The notes: a model not told the origin generated them from the letters alone. Counted from the stretch's first letter, positions 1 through 9,691 are shown. The stretch: DNA of 64,000 nt from Clostridiaceae bacterium (GCA_012838135.1 DUPV01000015.1:32423-96422); one strand, 5' to 3'. Made by a program: numbers and translations.

Positions 1-313
1 CAATTGTATCGCCATCTGATACTAGATCTGCTGCTCTTCTTGCAATTGCCTTTTTCTCTAAGAGCTGTTGTTCTAATTTAGCTGACGGACAAAGCTCTGA
101 GCCCACCTGTTGCCTCTCAGATATCTTTATTGCACCTCCGTGTGTTCTTTGCACCAAACCAGCTTGATTAAGTGTTTTTAAATCGGTTCGAATAGTAGAT
201 TTGGAAACATCTAAAATCTCACATAATTGTTCTACTGTAGCTTTTCCATTCTTATCTATTATTTCTTTTATTTTTATTCTTCTATCTTCTACAAAATAAA
301 CATCATCTTTCAT
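1..313 (-). CDS. DeoR-family transcriptional regulator (partial, C-terminus beyond window)
   Basis: Reading leftwards from an ATG at 313, about 104 codons remain open to the window edge. Residues 10-60 form the DeoR winged helix-turn-helix (EDRRIKIKEIIDKNG, then VSKSTIRTDLKTL and the wing RTHGGAI), the family signature. The start of the C-terminal sugar-phosphate-sensing domain follows (KKAIARRAADLVSDGDTI). It is the last visible gene of the polyol operon and starts 53 bp after the xylulokinase stop, so it is probably co-transcribed and represses the operon in response to a phosphorylated sugar intermediate. The effector is inferred from the family, not seen. Confidence 0.85.
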   Translation of the reverse strand, partial: MKDDVYFVEDRRIKIKEIIDKNGKATVEQLCEILDVSKSTIRTDLKTLNQAGLVQRTHGGAIKISERQQVGSELCPSAKLEQQLLEKKAIARRAADLVSDGDTI

Positions 314-366
314 CGCATTAGCCCTTTCAATAATTTACAAAACAATTATAATATAAAATTTAAAAA

Positions 367-1875
367 TTATTTTTCGGAAGCTAAGTCTGATAGTCTGTGC
401 ATAAATTCTTTATTGGCACTATATAGTTCTTTATAAATACTATAAAATTCCTTGTATCGTTCAACATTATACTCAATCGGTAAAATTGGTTCTTTATCAT
501 ACTCAATAAATATATCTATTGCTTCTTGGAATGAATTAAACAATCCATAACCAACAGCTGCAGTAATCGCAGCACCTAAAGCTGATTGCTCCTTTGCTTT
601 TGACTTAATAATCGGAACATTAAAAATATCAGCTTGAATTTGTAACCATAATGGACTATTGGCTCCACCACCGGAAGCTACTACAAACTCTGGTAAAACA
701 CCAAATTCCTCAAGTATTGACAAACTATCTTTTAAAGAATAAGCAACCCCCTCAAGTACACTTCTTATTAATGTACCTCTATCTGTTTTCATTTTTAATC
801 CTACAAACATCCCATTTGCTTTACCATCAGAATGAGGTGTTCTATCGCCAATTAAGTATGGTAAAAAGATTAAACCTTCTGAGCCACATGGCTTTTGTTC
901 TGCCAATAGATCCATCGATTTATAATCCCTAGATTCTAGAATGTTTTGTCTAAGCCATTTTAATGATTGACCTGCCGATAAGGTTGCTCCTAAAAAATAC
1001 CAAGAGTTTTTTTCAACAAAATTGAAAGTATGTGAACTCAATGATTTGTAGTAGCTTGGGCTGTCAAGAATACTTACGACTTGACCACCTGTCCCAATTG
1101 TTATTGATGTATCTCCCGGATTAATCATCCCGTTTCCTATTGCTACCATTGCTTGATCCGCTCCACCGAAATATACTGTGCAATTCTTTGAAAGACCAAT
1201 TTCTTCAGCTATATTTGGTAAAATCTTTCCTGCATTATCAGTAGGTAACTTCACTTCAGGAAACAGAGATAAATCTATTTCAAATTTCTCTATTATTTTT
1301 TTGCTCCATTTTGCATTTTTAACATCATAGGCAAGAATACTTGCTGCATCTGTTTGTTCGGTGGCTACAATACCAGTTAATTTATACCTTAGATAGTCTT
1401 TTGGACAACAAATTTTTGAAATTTGTTGGTAGGTTGCAGGATCATTTTCTTTAATCCACAATAGGCTTGCTAAACCAAAACCTGTGTGTAATTTATTTGC
1501 CGTATGTTCGCCAAAAAAATCTACATATTCTCTTGTCGAATATCTTTCAACAATATCAGTAGATCTTTGATCACACCAAATTATTGCTGGATGTACAGGG
1601 CAGTTGTTTTTATCCAAAGGTACAATTCCATGCATTTGTCCCGAGAAACTTAGAGCAATAATTTCTTCTTTATCTATTCCCGAATTGTCTAAAACAATTT
1701 GGATGGATTTCACCGTAGCTTTCCACCAATCATCAGCATTCTGTTGTGCCCAGCCCACACATGGTATTTCATATTGATACTCAATTTGTTCAGTCCAAGA
1801 TTCTCCAGAACAAATATTTAATATTAAACTTATTACACTTGATGTCCCTAGATCAATTCCCAATACAAAACTCAT
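367..1875 (-). CDS. xylB: Xylulokinase (FGGY carbohydrate kinase)
   Basis: 502 residues, the normal length for xylulokinase. It phosphorylates D-xylulose to xylulose-5-phosphate with ATP in the cytoplasm. The phosphate-binding start GIDLGTSSV, the SGQMHG motif typical of XylB, the catalytic-Asp loop FGGADQAM, the GTGGQ phosphate loop and the C-terminal ASGGGANSPLW adenosine motif are all visible. The ATG at 1875 has a good AGAGGT ribosome site. It lies 12 bp after the transketolase gene, which uses its product. A closely related FGGY kinase for another ketose (ribulose, erythrulose) cannot be excluded, but SGQMHG favours xylulose. Confidence 0.88.
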   Translation of the reverse strand: MSFVLGIDLGTSSVISLILNICSGESWTEQIEYQYEIPCVGWAQQNADDWWKATVKSIQIVLDNSGIDKEEIIALSFSGQMHGIVPLDKNNCPVHPAIIWCDQRSTDIVERYSTREYVDFFGEHTANKLHTGFGLASLLWIKENDPATYQQISKICCPKDYLRYKLTGIVATEQTDAASILAYDVKNAKWSKKIIEKFEIDLSLFPEVKLPTDNAGKILPNIAEEIGLSKNCTVYFGGADQAMVAIGNGMINPGDTSITIGTGGQVVSILDSPSYYKSLSSHTFNFVEKNSWYFLGATLSAGQSLKWLRQNILESRDYKSMDLLAEQKPCGSEGLIFLPYLIGDRTPHSDGKANGMFVGLKMKTDRGTLIRSVLEGVAYSLKDSLSILEEFGVLPEFVVASGGGANSPLWLQIQADIFNVPIIKSKAKEQSALGAAITAAVGYGLFNSFQEAIDIFIEYDKEPILPIEYNVERYKEFYSIYKELYSANKEFMHRLSDLASEK

Positions 1876-1887
1876 AATTCTACCTCT

Positions 1888-2841
1888 TTAAAGCAAATTT
1901 AGTCTTTCTTCTATTACACGAACTACATTATTAGCATCAAAGCCATATTTTTCAATTAAATAATCATAAGAACCAACTTCTCCCAATGTTTCTGGTATTC
2001 CAAACTTTAATAATTCAGTATATTGTCTGTTCATTAACAAAGTATCAGCAATGATTGCTCCTAAACCATTTCTTACACTCGAATTCTCAATAATGGCTAC
2101 AATTTTACATCTACGAGCCATTTTTAAGACTAATTCCTCATCTAGAGGTTTAACTGTGAACATATCTATTAAAGATATAGAATATCCTTTTTTTTCCAAA
2201 ATGTTCTTTGCCTTGATACCTTCCTTTAAAGCTAATTGGCTATTACATATTAGTGCAACATCATTTCCTAAAGATAATACAATGCCTTTACCCACTTCAA
2301 AATCTTGATTTCTTTCATATATTTGTTCTTTTGTTTTACGCTGCATCCGCAAATAATATATTCTTGGGTCATCAATAATATGAGGTATCAATTTATTTAT
2401 CATTATAGGATCAGTAAAATCAATTATTACCACATTCGGTAATGAAGAAATTATTCCTATATCTTCGAAAGATACATGTGTACCACCATTGGCAGAATTC
2501 AATATTCCAGGGTCAGTAGAGATTATTTTAATAGCAGATTCGTTGTATATAGCAGAAACATATAATTGATCCAATGCACGTCTCGAAGCAAATGACGAAA
2601 AAGTATGTACAAAAGGTATGAAACCTTCTTTAGCCATTGCTGCTGCAACACCAAACATGTTAGCTTCTTGTATTCCACAATTGATAAATTTTTCTGGGTG
2701 TTCTTTCGCAAAAATATTTAAACCCGAAGAGCTTGCTAAATCCGAATCCAGGGCATAAACAGGCTTTGTTTTAGCTTCTTCCACTAATTGATTAGCTAAT
2801 GCAGTTCTTTGATCTACCTCTCCCTCTCTAAACATAATCAT
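1888..2841 (-). CDS. Transketolase, C-terminal subunit (pyrimidine-binding and C domains)
   Basis: About 317 residues corresponding to the second half of a transketolase: a pyrimidine-binding domain (EANMFGVAAAMAKEGFIPF, with the Glu that activates thiamine diphosphate in GIQEAN) followed by the transketolase C domain. It pairs with the N-terminal subunit encoded immediately upstream; split transketolases are common in Bacillota sugar operons. A GTG at 2850 would overlap the upstream stop, but the ATG at 2841 has the better spacing from AGGTGA and I use it. It interconverts xylulose-5-phosphate and aldose phosphates, consistent with the xylulokinase next to it. Confidence 0.88.
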   Translation of the reverse strand: MIMFREGEVDQRTALANQLVEEAKTKPVYALDSDLASSSGLNIFAKEHPEKFINCGIQEANMFGVAAAMAKEGFIPFVHTFSSFASRRALDQLYVSAIYNESAIKIISTDPGILNSANGGTHVSFEDIGIISSLPNVVIIDFTDPIMINKLIPHIIDDPRIYYLRMQRKTKEQIYERNQDFEVGKGIVLSLGNDVALICNSQLALKEGIKAKNILEKKGYSISLIDMFTVKPLDEELVLKMARRCKIVAIIENSSVRNGLGAIIADTLLMNRQYTELLKFGIPETLGEVGSYDYLIEKYGFDANNVVRVIEERLNLL

Positions 2842-2842
2842 C

Positions 2843-3655
2843 TTAGTCACCTAATAAGCCAATTTCATTTTTTAATATTTCTAAATCTTTTTCCGTAAAC
2901 GGCAAATGATGAACTTTGGGTTTACCTTCAGCGCCTGTCCAGCCTTTGCCCTTTATCGTATCCAAAACAATTAAAGAAGGTTTTCCCTTGTTTTCTATTG
3001 CATTTAGAATGGCTTCTTCTATCTTTTCTAAATTATGTCCAGCAACTTTCTTAACAAACCAACCAAAACTTAAAAAAGATTCTTCCAGATTTTCCATTGA
3101 CATTACATCTCTGGTATCTCCATCAAGTTGTTGCTTGTTTTGGTCTACAAAAGCTATTATATTATCAAGACCATAATGTGCTGCAAACATAGCAGACTCC
3201 CAAATCTGACCCTCATTGCATTCACCATCACCTAGAATTAAAAATGTTCTTGCCGGATTGTTCTTCTTTTTTAATGCCAGAGCAACACCAACCGCCAATG
3301 ATGCCCCTTGACCTAAGGAACCTGTGCTGAAATCAACCCCTGGTGTTAAAGTATTGCAATGACTAGGAAGTCTTGTGCCGTTTTGATTCAGAGTTCTCAA
3401 TTCTTCAATAGGAAAAAATCCCTTAAGAGCTAAAGCAGCATATAATGCTGGCCCACAATGCCCTTTGGACATAACTAAACGATCCCTCTCCTCCCATAGA
3501 GGATTTGAAGAATCTATATTCATTATCTTTCCATAAAGTACTGCTAATAAATCTGCTATAGATAAAACTCCACCTACATGACCAGATCCGCATGATGCAA
3601 TGCACTCCATACTATGATAGCGTATTAATTTAGCAAATTTATATAAACTTTTCAC
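2843..3655 (-). CDS. Transketolase, N-terminal (thiamine-diphosphate-binding) subunit
   Basis: 270 residues, matching the first half of transketolase. The substrate-binding segment SGSGHVGG, MSKGHCGPALYAAL and the thiamine-diphosphate/Mg motif GDGECNEGQIWE with its downstream VDQN are intact. Translation begins at a GTG (3655) after AAAGGAG; the overlapping ATG at 3657 is followed at once by a stop in its own frame. The stop sits two bases from the start of the C-terminal subunit, so the two halves are translationally linked. Its leader lies in the tail of the degraded deoC remnant. Confidence 0.9.
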   Translation of the reverse strand: MKSLYKFAKLIRYHSMECIASCGSGHVGGVLSIADLLAVLYGKIMNIDSSNPLWEERDRLVMSKGHCGPALYAALALKGFFPIEELRTLNQNGTRLPSHCNTLTPGVDFSTGSLGQGASLAVGVALALKKKNNPARTFLILGDGECNEGQIWESAMFAAHYGLDNIIAFVDQNKQQLDGDTRDVMSMENLEESFLSFGWFVKKVAGHNLEKIEEAILNAIENKGKPSLIVLDTIKGKGWTGAEGKPKVHHLPFTEKDLEILKNEIGLLGD

Positions 3656-3666
3656 ATTTTACTCCT

Positions 3667-4140
3667 TTACAATAGAGCTACTCCATTACTAGTACCTATT
3701 CTATCCGCTCATGCTTCTATCATTATATCGGCATCTTCCTTGGTCCTGATATCACCACTCACTTTAATTTGTGCTCTATCACCAACTGTTTTTTCATTAA
3801 TTTAATATCCTCTGCTGTTGCCCCATCAGTTGAAAATCCTGTAGAAGTCTTAACAAAATCTGCCCCTGCCTCAACTGACAATTCGCAAGCTTTTACTTTT
3901 TCCTCATCCGTTAACAAACATGTTTCAATAATTACTTTTACAATGGACGGAACAGATTTTTTACAACCATAGCAATATCATTTTTTACAATATCGAATTT
4001 TTTGTCTTTAAACACACCAATATTTATCACCATATCTATTTCATCAGCACCATCTAAAACACTATTATCCGCTTCTTGGGCTTTACTTTTAGTCGACATT
4101 GCTCCAAGTGCCATTGATTTAACAATACCTTCTTGGATTT
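3667..4140 (-). pseudogene. deoC: Degraded deoC (deoxyribose-phosphate aldolase) remnant
   Basis: Reading leftwards from 4140 the three frames together give a DeoC-like protein: ADEIDMVINIGVFKDKKFD in one frame, then [13 protein letters not shown] and [19 protein letters not shown] in the next, then [16 protein letters not shown]. The Lys of VKTSTGFS is the Schiff-base lysine of the family. About the first 70 residues are missing, there are two frameshifts (near 3940 and 3795), and an in-frame TGA interrupts IEA*ADRIGTS. It abuts the stop of the dehydrogenase gene and its last bases supply the ribosome site for transketolase. The remnant shows that an aldolase once belonged to this operon. 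Confidence 0.85.
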
Positions 4141-5280
4141 TTATAATTTATTATTTTTGTTAAAATTTTCTTTTTCCTGTCTGCCAAACTCATCTGCCAA
4201 AACAATCGATGAATATACAGACTCCACATCAACTTCAAAAGGCATGTTCTTCCAGTTACTATTCATTGAACCTCTTGCTATTTGTAATATGTTCTCTTTT
4301 GTATTAGCTATATACAAATCTTCAAGACATACAGGGAGCCCTACTTTCATACAGAATTGCATTATTTTTCTTATCCGTTCAACAGATTCTGATTCTGCCA
4401 TCAATTGCACAAAACAACCAAAAGCAACTTTCTCTCCATGCATTGTTTTGCTTTGCTCAGGCAATGTAGTAATCCCATCATTAATAGAATGAGCTCCCGC
4501 TGTAGCATTGTTTTCAAATCCAATACCACTTAAAAGGATATTTGTTTCAATAATATTTTCTAAATAAGGAGTAACAATATTTTTATCACAAGATATTTTT
4601 GCTAATTCTCCATTTTCAAAAAGAGTTTCTTCACAAACTTTTGCTATATTTTTACCTGCAACTGTTTGCAAAAACCCGCCATCTTTATAGTAGACAAGAT
4701 TTCGAGTGTTTGATTTGTAAGCTGCTTCCGCTTCTATTAGTGTCGCTAAAGAATCCCCCATACCTGAAACAAGAAATCTCGTAGGTGCATTTGCAATAAT
4801 TCTACTATCTACTAAAACTAAACTTGGACTGTGGTCATAAAAAAATTCTCCAAGATGATTACCATTTTTATCATATAAAACTGATAAAGAGCTCGTTGGA
4901 GCATCTGTGGATGCTATAGTAGGTATTATTATGAATCTTAAACCGAGCAAAGCACTTGCAGCTTTTGCCACATCTATTGTTTTTCCTCCACCTATTCCCA
5001 CAATAACGTTCGGAGAAAATAATTTCATTAAATCAACATATTCATTAATTACTTCTTCCGTTACTTCGTTTTCAAATTTATATGTTTTTATATTTTCTAA
5101 TTCTCTGCTATATATTTCGCCTAACTGTTGATTTATTTCTTTGAATAAAAATGAATCAATTAAAAAAACGATTTTTTCTCCAAATTTATTTGTATATTTT
5201 TTAATGTTTTTTAATTCATCTTTCCCCTGCACATATCTTTCAGGAGAAGACCAGGCTCTTGATAACTTTCTGCTTATCAT
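4141..5280 (-). CDS. Glycerol-dehydrogenase-family (GldA-like) NAD-dependent polyol dehydrogenase
   Basis: 379 residues, iron/zinc-containing group III alcohol dehydrogenase fold. The NAD motif GIGGGKTIDVAKA, PTIASTDAPTSSLSV, and the three metal ligands (Asp in GMGDSLAT, His in AGAHSINDG, His in MHGEKVAFG) match GldA. The expected reaction is oxidation of glycerol or a related vicinal diol. With two other dehydrogenases in the same operon its true substrate may be another short polyol. The ATG at 5280 follows an AAGGATGG site. It may be confused with glycerol-1-phosphate dehydrogenase, but PTIASTDAP favours GldA. Confidence 0.82.
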   Translation of the reverse strand: MISRKLSRAWSSPERYVQGKDELKNIKKYTNKFGEKIVFLIDSFLFKEINQQLGEIYSRELENIKTYKFENEVTEEVINEYVDLMKLFSPNVIVGIGGGKTIDVAKAASALLGLRFIIIPTIASTDAPTSSLSVLYDKNGNHLGEFFYDHSPSLVLVDSRIIANAPTRFLVSGMGDSLATLIEAEAAYKSNTRNLVYYKDGGFLQTVAGKNIAKVCEETLFENGELAKISCDKNIVTPYLENIIETNILLSGIGFENNATAGAHSINDGITTLPEQSKTMHGEKVAFGCFVQLMAESESVERIRKIMQFCMKVGLPVCLEDLYIANTKENILQIARGSMNSNWKNMPFEVDVESVYSSIVLADEFGRQEKENFNKNNKL

Positions 5281-5306
5281 TTATTTCCATCCTTTCCTCA
5301 TCCCTA

Positions 5307-6332
5307 CTAATCACTACATTTTATCAAGATTTTTCCTTTGTTTTGATATAATTTTTGCTCAAAGACATCATTAATATTTTCAAGGTCAATAATATCTGAA
5401 ATTATCGTATCTAAATGTAATTCTTTCGTCTTCATCAACGCTACCGCTCTTTGCATAGAAAACGGATTTACAAAAGAACTAGTAATCGTGAGTTCTTTTT
5501 GAAAAATTTCAAAAGGTTTCACTTTTATTGTGTCATCAGGATTTGTTAGTCCAAATAGCATCACTTTACCTTTTTTACCTGCATACTGTACAGAATATTC
5601 AGCAGTAGAAACTAAACCTGCACAATCTATCACATGTTCGATATTTGGGATATTGTGTTCTAGAAGAATCTTATCTGTGTCATCATTGATTGGATCAATA
5701 ATTATATCTGCACCAAATTGTTTGGCTCTTTCTCGTCGATATTCATTCGGCTCAACCGCAATAATTTTTGATGCACCTATATTTTTGACTAGTTGAATCA
5801 TCATAAACCCTATATTACCAGCTCCTACAACCATCACGTGATCTCCCATCTGAATATTCAACAGTTCAATGCCATGGACACAACATGAGAGTGGTTCTAC
5901 CAAAGCTCCTACTTCAAACGATACCTCTTTAGGTAATCTAAAAACTAAATTTTCATTTACGATGATATTTTCAGAAAAGCCACCATCTACAGATGTTCCA
6001 ACACCTATCATATTGTCACACATATGATGATTATCATTCGCACAATGATAACAATTTCCACAATATGTGTTAGGATCTACGACGACACGTTCTCCTATAA
6101 TAAACTTTTTGGCATTTTTCCCACATCCAACTATCTCTCCAGAAATCTCATGTCCTAGTGTCACTGGAGGTTCTATTTGGGCGGATCCTTTTTCCCCTTC
6201 ATATATGTGTACATCAGTACCACAAACCCCACAGTATTTGATTCTAATAACAACTTCACTTTGTTCAGGTTCTCTGATCGGTACATCCTCTACTAATAGT
6301 TGGTGTTTTTTATAAAATCTAGCTGCCTTCAT
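5307..6332 (-). CDS. Zinc-dependent alcohol/polyol dehydrogenase (MDR superfamily)
   Basis: About 341 residues starting MKAARFYKK; the ATG at 6332 has an exact AGGAGG 7 bp upstream, so the longer reading to 6392 is not used. The catalytic zinc site (CGVCGTDVH, GHEISGE), the structural zinc cysteines in CGNCYHCANDNHHMC and the Rossmann motif VVGAGNIGFM are intact. AVEP after the second strand suggests NAD(H) preference. Close relatives are L-iditol/sorbitol, xylitol and 2,3-butanediol dehydrogenases. In this operon it most likely oxidises a polyol to a ketose upstream of xylulokinase; the exact substrate is not determined. Confidence 0.85.
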   Translation of the reverse strand: MKAARFYKKHQLLVEDVPIREPEQSEVVIRIKYCGVCGTDVHIYEGEKGSAQIEPPVTLGHEISGEIVGCGKNAKKFIIGERVVVDPNTYCGNCYHCANDNHHMCDNMIGVGTSVDGGFSENIIVNENLVFRLPKEVSFEVGALVEPLSCCVHGIELLNIQMGDHVMVVGAGNIGFMMIQLVKNIGASKIIAVEPNEYRRERAKQFGADIIIDPINDDTDKILLEHNIPNIEHVIDCAGLVSTAEYSVQYAGKKGKVMLFGLTNPDDTIKVKPFEIFQKELTITSSFVNPFSMQRAVALMKTKELHLDTIISDIIDLENINDVFEQKLYQNKGKILIKCSD

Positions 6333-6379
6333 AGAAACCTCCTGACAACACTTATCATTTTTTATAAATATAATTAAAA

Positions 6380-7159
6380 TTAATTTTGACACATACCCCC
6401 ACAGATATTAATTGCTTGGGCTGTAATACTATCAGCTAAAGAACTACAAAGGAACAATACTCCATTTGCAATATCTTCTACCGTCTGAGCTTTTCCCATA
6501 GGAATAGATTTTTTTACATAATCATCCCAAAGTTGTTTTTTGTCTGGATTACCAGTTTCTTCAACAAAACCTTCTAGAATATCTTTCCACATATCAGTAT
6601 AAATAATTCCTGGGCAAATCGTGTTAACATTTATATTGTGAGGTGCAGCAGTCATGGCAGCTGATTGATTTAGATTTATTACAGCTGCTTTACTAGCTCT
6701 GTAGAATGCATGTATCGGACCACCTTCACGACCGGCAGAAGAGGACATAGTAACAATTTTTCCATATTTTTGAGGAATCATTCTTTCCAATGCACATCGA
6801 TAGGCATTACTTGTTCCTATAATATTTACATCAAATAATCTCTTAATATCATCTATTGAAGAATCTAGCAATCCTGTGGTTAGAACTATACCTGCAACAT
6901 TTACAAAGATATCTAATTTGCTTGGATAGTTCACCAAGTCTTGAACATCTGATAATTTTGATATGTCGCAATACTTAAATTCTGCCTTTCTTCCAATTTT
7001 TTTTATGGTTTGTACCGTTTTGTTACTAATAGTTTTATCTATATCCGCTACAATGATATCTGCACCAGCTTCTGCTAAAGTTATTGCCACTTGCCTGCCT
7101 ATACCTTTACCCGCACCTGTTACTATTGCCTGTTTATCTGTTAAATCAATAGATATCAT
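6380..7159 (-). CDS. Short-chain dehydrogenase/reductase
   Basis: 259 residues, classical SDR. TGAGKGIG cofactor motif near residue 14, a VADID turn suggesting NAD(H), NVAG, the catalytic Ser in MSSSAGREG, and YRASK giving the Tyr-x-x-x-Lys pair. C-terminal CPGIIYTDMW and ICGG are typical of ribitol, sorbitol-6-phosphate and gluconate dehydrogenase relatives. The ATG at 7159 follows AGGAGG closely. It lies between the permease and the zinc dehydrogenase, so it probably acts on the imported polyol or its oxidised product. Confidence 0.85.
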   Translation of the reverse strand: MISIDLTDKQAIVTGAGKGIGRQVAITLAEAGADIIVADIDKTISNKTVQTIKKIGRKAEFKYCDISKLSDVQDLVNYPSKLDIFVNVAGIVLTTGLLDSSIDDIKRLFDVNIIGTSNAYRCALERMIPQKYGKIVTMSSSAGREGGPIHAFYRASKAAVINLNQSAAMTAAPHNINVNTICPGIIYTDMWKDILEGFVEETGNPDKKQLWDDYVKKSIPMGKAQTVEDIANGVLFLCSSLADSITAQAINICGGMCQN

Positions 7160-7168
7160 ATTTCCTCC

Positions 7169-8119
7169 TTATTTTTTATATTTGACATTTGTTGATTGAA
7201 TTAGTACAGCAAATATAATAATTAGACCTTTCATTACATCCTGTGGATATGAAGGTACAGCAAGAAGATTCATTATATTTGATATTAGTGCAAGAATTAA
7301 GACACCTATTAAAGTCTTAAACGGATTACCCATTCCGCCAGCTAAGCTTGCACCACCAATTACACATGCAGCAATGGCATCAGACTCTAGCCCTGATCCA
7401 ACAAGAGGTGAACCAACTGCTGATCTAGAAGTTGTAATAGCACCTGCAAAAGCTGCTAATGCACCACTAATACCATATGCCAATAATTTGTATCTCTTTA
7501 CCCTTATACCTGAAAGTCTTACGGCATCTTCATTTGAACCAATAGCAATCAATATTCGACCGTAAACCGTCTTTCTCTGCAAGAAAACAAATATTATGAC
7601 TATAATTGCAGACATAACAATGAGCAATGGAATTCCAAATATCCTCGTTGAATCTAATAGAGAAATTGTGTTTGCAGGGGTTTGTATTGGTGCCCCATTT
7701 GAAATCATAAAGGCAATACCTCTAGCAATTGTCATAGTGGCTAGTGTTGCAATAAATGGTGCAAAGTTAAAATACGCCACCAATACGCCTGAGAATAATC
7801 CCACAATTAAACCTATTATGAGTACAGCAAATAATGATGGAATTAATGGCCAGCCCAAATCAGTAAGAATTGTAGCAGTCATAACACATCCAAGAGCTAA
7901 AATTGAACCTACTGATAAGTCAATTCCACCCGTTATTATAACAAAGAGCATCCCCATTGAAACAAATGTTAAGGCTGCATATTGTCTACCTATATTCATC
8001 AAATTTCTAGGACTAAAAAAATTGGGTGATGCGAACACACAAATTACAAATAGCAAGATAAACATCATATACGTGTTATAATTATTCCAAATATTAACTG
8101 CTGATATTTTATTTTTCAT
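7169..8119 (-). CDS. Sugar ABC transporter permease (RbsC/AraH family)
   Basis: 316 residues, almost entirely hydrophobic with about nine to ten membrane segments. Family hallmarks are GGIDLSVGSILAL, the coupling segment YGRILIAIGSNEDAVRLSGI and CVIGGASLAGGMGNP. It forms the membrane channel of the importer together with the ATPase encoded upstream, whose end overlaps its start by 11 bp. The final segment is short and ends VKYKK. The substrate is set by the binding protein and not visible here; relatives import ribose, xylose, allose and polyols. Confidence 0.92.
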   Translation of the reverse strand: MKNKISAVNIWNNYNTYMMFILLFVICVFASPNFFSPRNLMNIGRQYAALTFVSMGMLFVIITGGIDLSVGSILALGCVMTATILTDLGWPLIPSLFAVLIIGLIVGLFSGVLVAYFNFAPFIATLATMTIARGIAFMISNGAPIQTPANTISLLDSTRIFGIPLLIVMSAIIVIIFVFLQRKTVYGRILIAIGSNEDAVRLSGIRVKRYKLLAYGISGALAAFAGAITTSRSAVGSPLVGSGLESDAIAACVIGGASLAGGMGNPFKTLIGVLILALISNIMNLLAVPSYPQDVMKGLIIIFAVLIQSTNVKYKK

Positions 8120-9611
8120 TATTAACCCCCATTGCTATTGACATTATTCTCTCTTCTTTCAAATTTTCTTTAGTTAACTCACCAGCAATTTCTCCTTCTC
8201 TCATAATGTAAACACGATCACACATGTTAATTATCTCTTGCATTTCAGAAGAAATCATTAAAATTGCATAACCTTCAGAAGCTAGCTCATTGATATTGTT
8301 ATAAATCTCAACCTTCGCACCAACATCGACCCCTCTGGTGGGCTCATCTAAAATCAAACATTCACAATCTGAAGATAACCATTTAGCCAAGGATACTTTC
8401 TGTTGATTACCTCCGGATAAGCTAGATACAGAATCCTCTAAATCTGAATATTTTGTTTGTAATTTAGTTAAACTATGAAGAGCCATTTCTTTTTCTTCTT
8501 TTTTATTTATTATTCCCAATTTCGAAATTTGTCTTAAATTAGTTATTGTAGTATTTAATAAAATGGATAAATTCAGTAATATTCCTTCATTCTTTCTATC
8601 TTCAGGAACCATACCTATCTTATCTCTGACAACATCATACGATGAACGAAAATTCTTTTCTTCATTTTTAAAAAATAATTTACCACTCTCTTTGGGATCA
8701 TCACCAAAAATTACTTTCATTGTTTCTGTTCGACCCGAACCTACTAAACCAAAAAAGCCTACAACCTCGCCCTTTCTTACATTAAATGAAATGTTTTTTA
8801 CCTGCCTGCCTGCATTCAGTCTCTCTACTTCTAAAATAATTTCTCCTATAGTAGTTTCTCTATCAGGAAATAAAGTTGTTAAATCTCTACCTACCATGTC
8901 TTTAACAATCTTATCTTCTGTAACATCTTCTATAGAATATTCAGATACACTTTCACCATCTTTCATAACATGGACGGTATCACATATCTCAAAAATCTCA
9001 TTCAATCTATGTGAAATATAGATAATAGCAATTCCTTGATTTTTGAGTTGTCTCAAGATCTTCATTAAATTTCTTACCTCTTTAAAAGTTAAAACAGCTG
9101 TTGGTTCATCAAGGACTAATATTTTTGTATTTCTAGAAAGTGCTTTACAGATTTCAACAATCTGCTGATATGCAACAGTTAATTCTCCCACTAGTTGTAA
9201 AGGGTCTATATCTGAAAAACCAATTTTTTCAAGCAATGATTTTGTCTCGGAAACTATTCTTTCATTATTTGTAAGCCCCAATTTATGACCATCTGATAAC
9301 CTATCTAAGAAGATATTTTCAGCGACTGACAAATGCGGAGCTAACACAAACTCTTGATATATTACAGAAATTCCTCTATCTATACTAACTTTTGGAGTCA
9401 TGTGCGTTAACGTTTCTCCATTTATTTGAATTTCTCCTTCATCCATTTGAATTGCACCAGATAAAACTTTAATTAAAGTGGATTTTCCAGCTCCATTTTC
9501 GCCTACAAGACCTTTTATCTCACCCCTATTTAAAGAAAAGGTTACATTTTTTAAAGCCTTTACACCACTATAACTTTTACTTATATTCTTTAAAAGTACA
9601 GCTCTTTCCAC
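8109..9611 (-). CDS. Sugar ABC transporter ATP-binding protein (RbsA-like, two ATPase domains)
   Basis: 500 residues with tandem ABC domains. The first has GENGAGKSTLIKVLSG, a VGELTVAYQQ signature region and VLDEPTAVL. The second has the degenerate Walker A GLVGSGRTETMK, the intact signature LSGGNQQKVSLAKWL and ILDEPTRGVDVGAK. This two-domain layout with an atypical second P-loop is characteristic of RbsA/XylG/MglA importers. Start is a GTG at 9611 preceded by GGGAGGG. It powers uptake through the neighbouring permease. Confidence 0.93.
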   Translation of the reverse strand: MERAVLLKNISKSYSGVKALKNVTFSLNRGEIKGLVGENGAGKSTLIKVLSGAIQMDEGEIQINGETLTHMTPKVSIDRGISVIYQEFVLAPHLSVAENIFLDRLSDGHKLGLTNNERIVSETKSLLEKIGFSDIDPLQLVGELTVAYQQIVEICKALSRNTKILVLDEPTAVLTFKEVRNLMKILRQLKNQGIAIIYISHRLNEIFEICDTVHVMKDGESVSEYSIEDVTEDKIVKDMVGRDLTTLFPDRETTIGEIILEVERLNAGRQVKNISFNVRKGEVVGFFGLVGSGRTETMKVIFGDDPKESGKLFFKNEEKNFRSSYDVVRDKIGMVPEDRKNEGILLNLSILLNTTITNLRQISKLGIINKKEEKEMALHSLTKLQTKYSDLEDSVSSLSGGNQQKVSLAKWLSSDCECLILDEPTRGVDVGAKVEIYNNINELASEGYAILMISSEMQEIINMCDRVYIMREGEIAGELTKENLKEERIMSIAMGVNNEK

Positions 9612-9636
9612 AAGACCCTCCCTTTTAACATTTTTA

Positions 9637-9670
9637 AAGGCCTTAGTAGTTAGATAACCATTAAGGCCTT
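9637..9670 (-). promoter_or_regulatory. Intercistronic hairpin between binding-protein and ATPase genes
   Basis: Perfect 9-bp arms AAGGCCTTA and TAAGGCCTT separated by 16 nt, lying between the binding-protein stop (9692) and the ATPase start (9611). No long U-tract follows on the minus strand. Such hairpins commonly protect the upstream binding-protein message or partly terminate transcription, so that the binding protein is made in excess; that role is inferred. Confidence 0.55.
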
Positions 9671-9691
9671 AAAACTATATTTCTTTATATC

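Noticed and set aside
3769..3972. 67-codon plus-strand frame
   Set aside because: The minus strand here reads as the deoC remnant; this frame is a shadow.
6333..6392. Longer start for the zinc dehydrogenase
   Set aside because: The extension has no ribosome site, while the ATG at 6332 has an exact AGGAGG.
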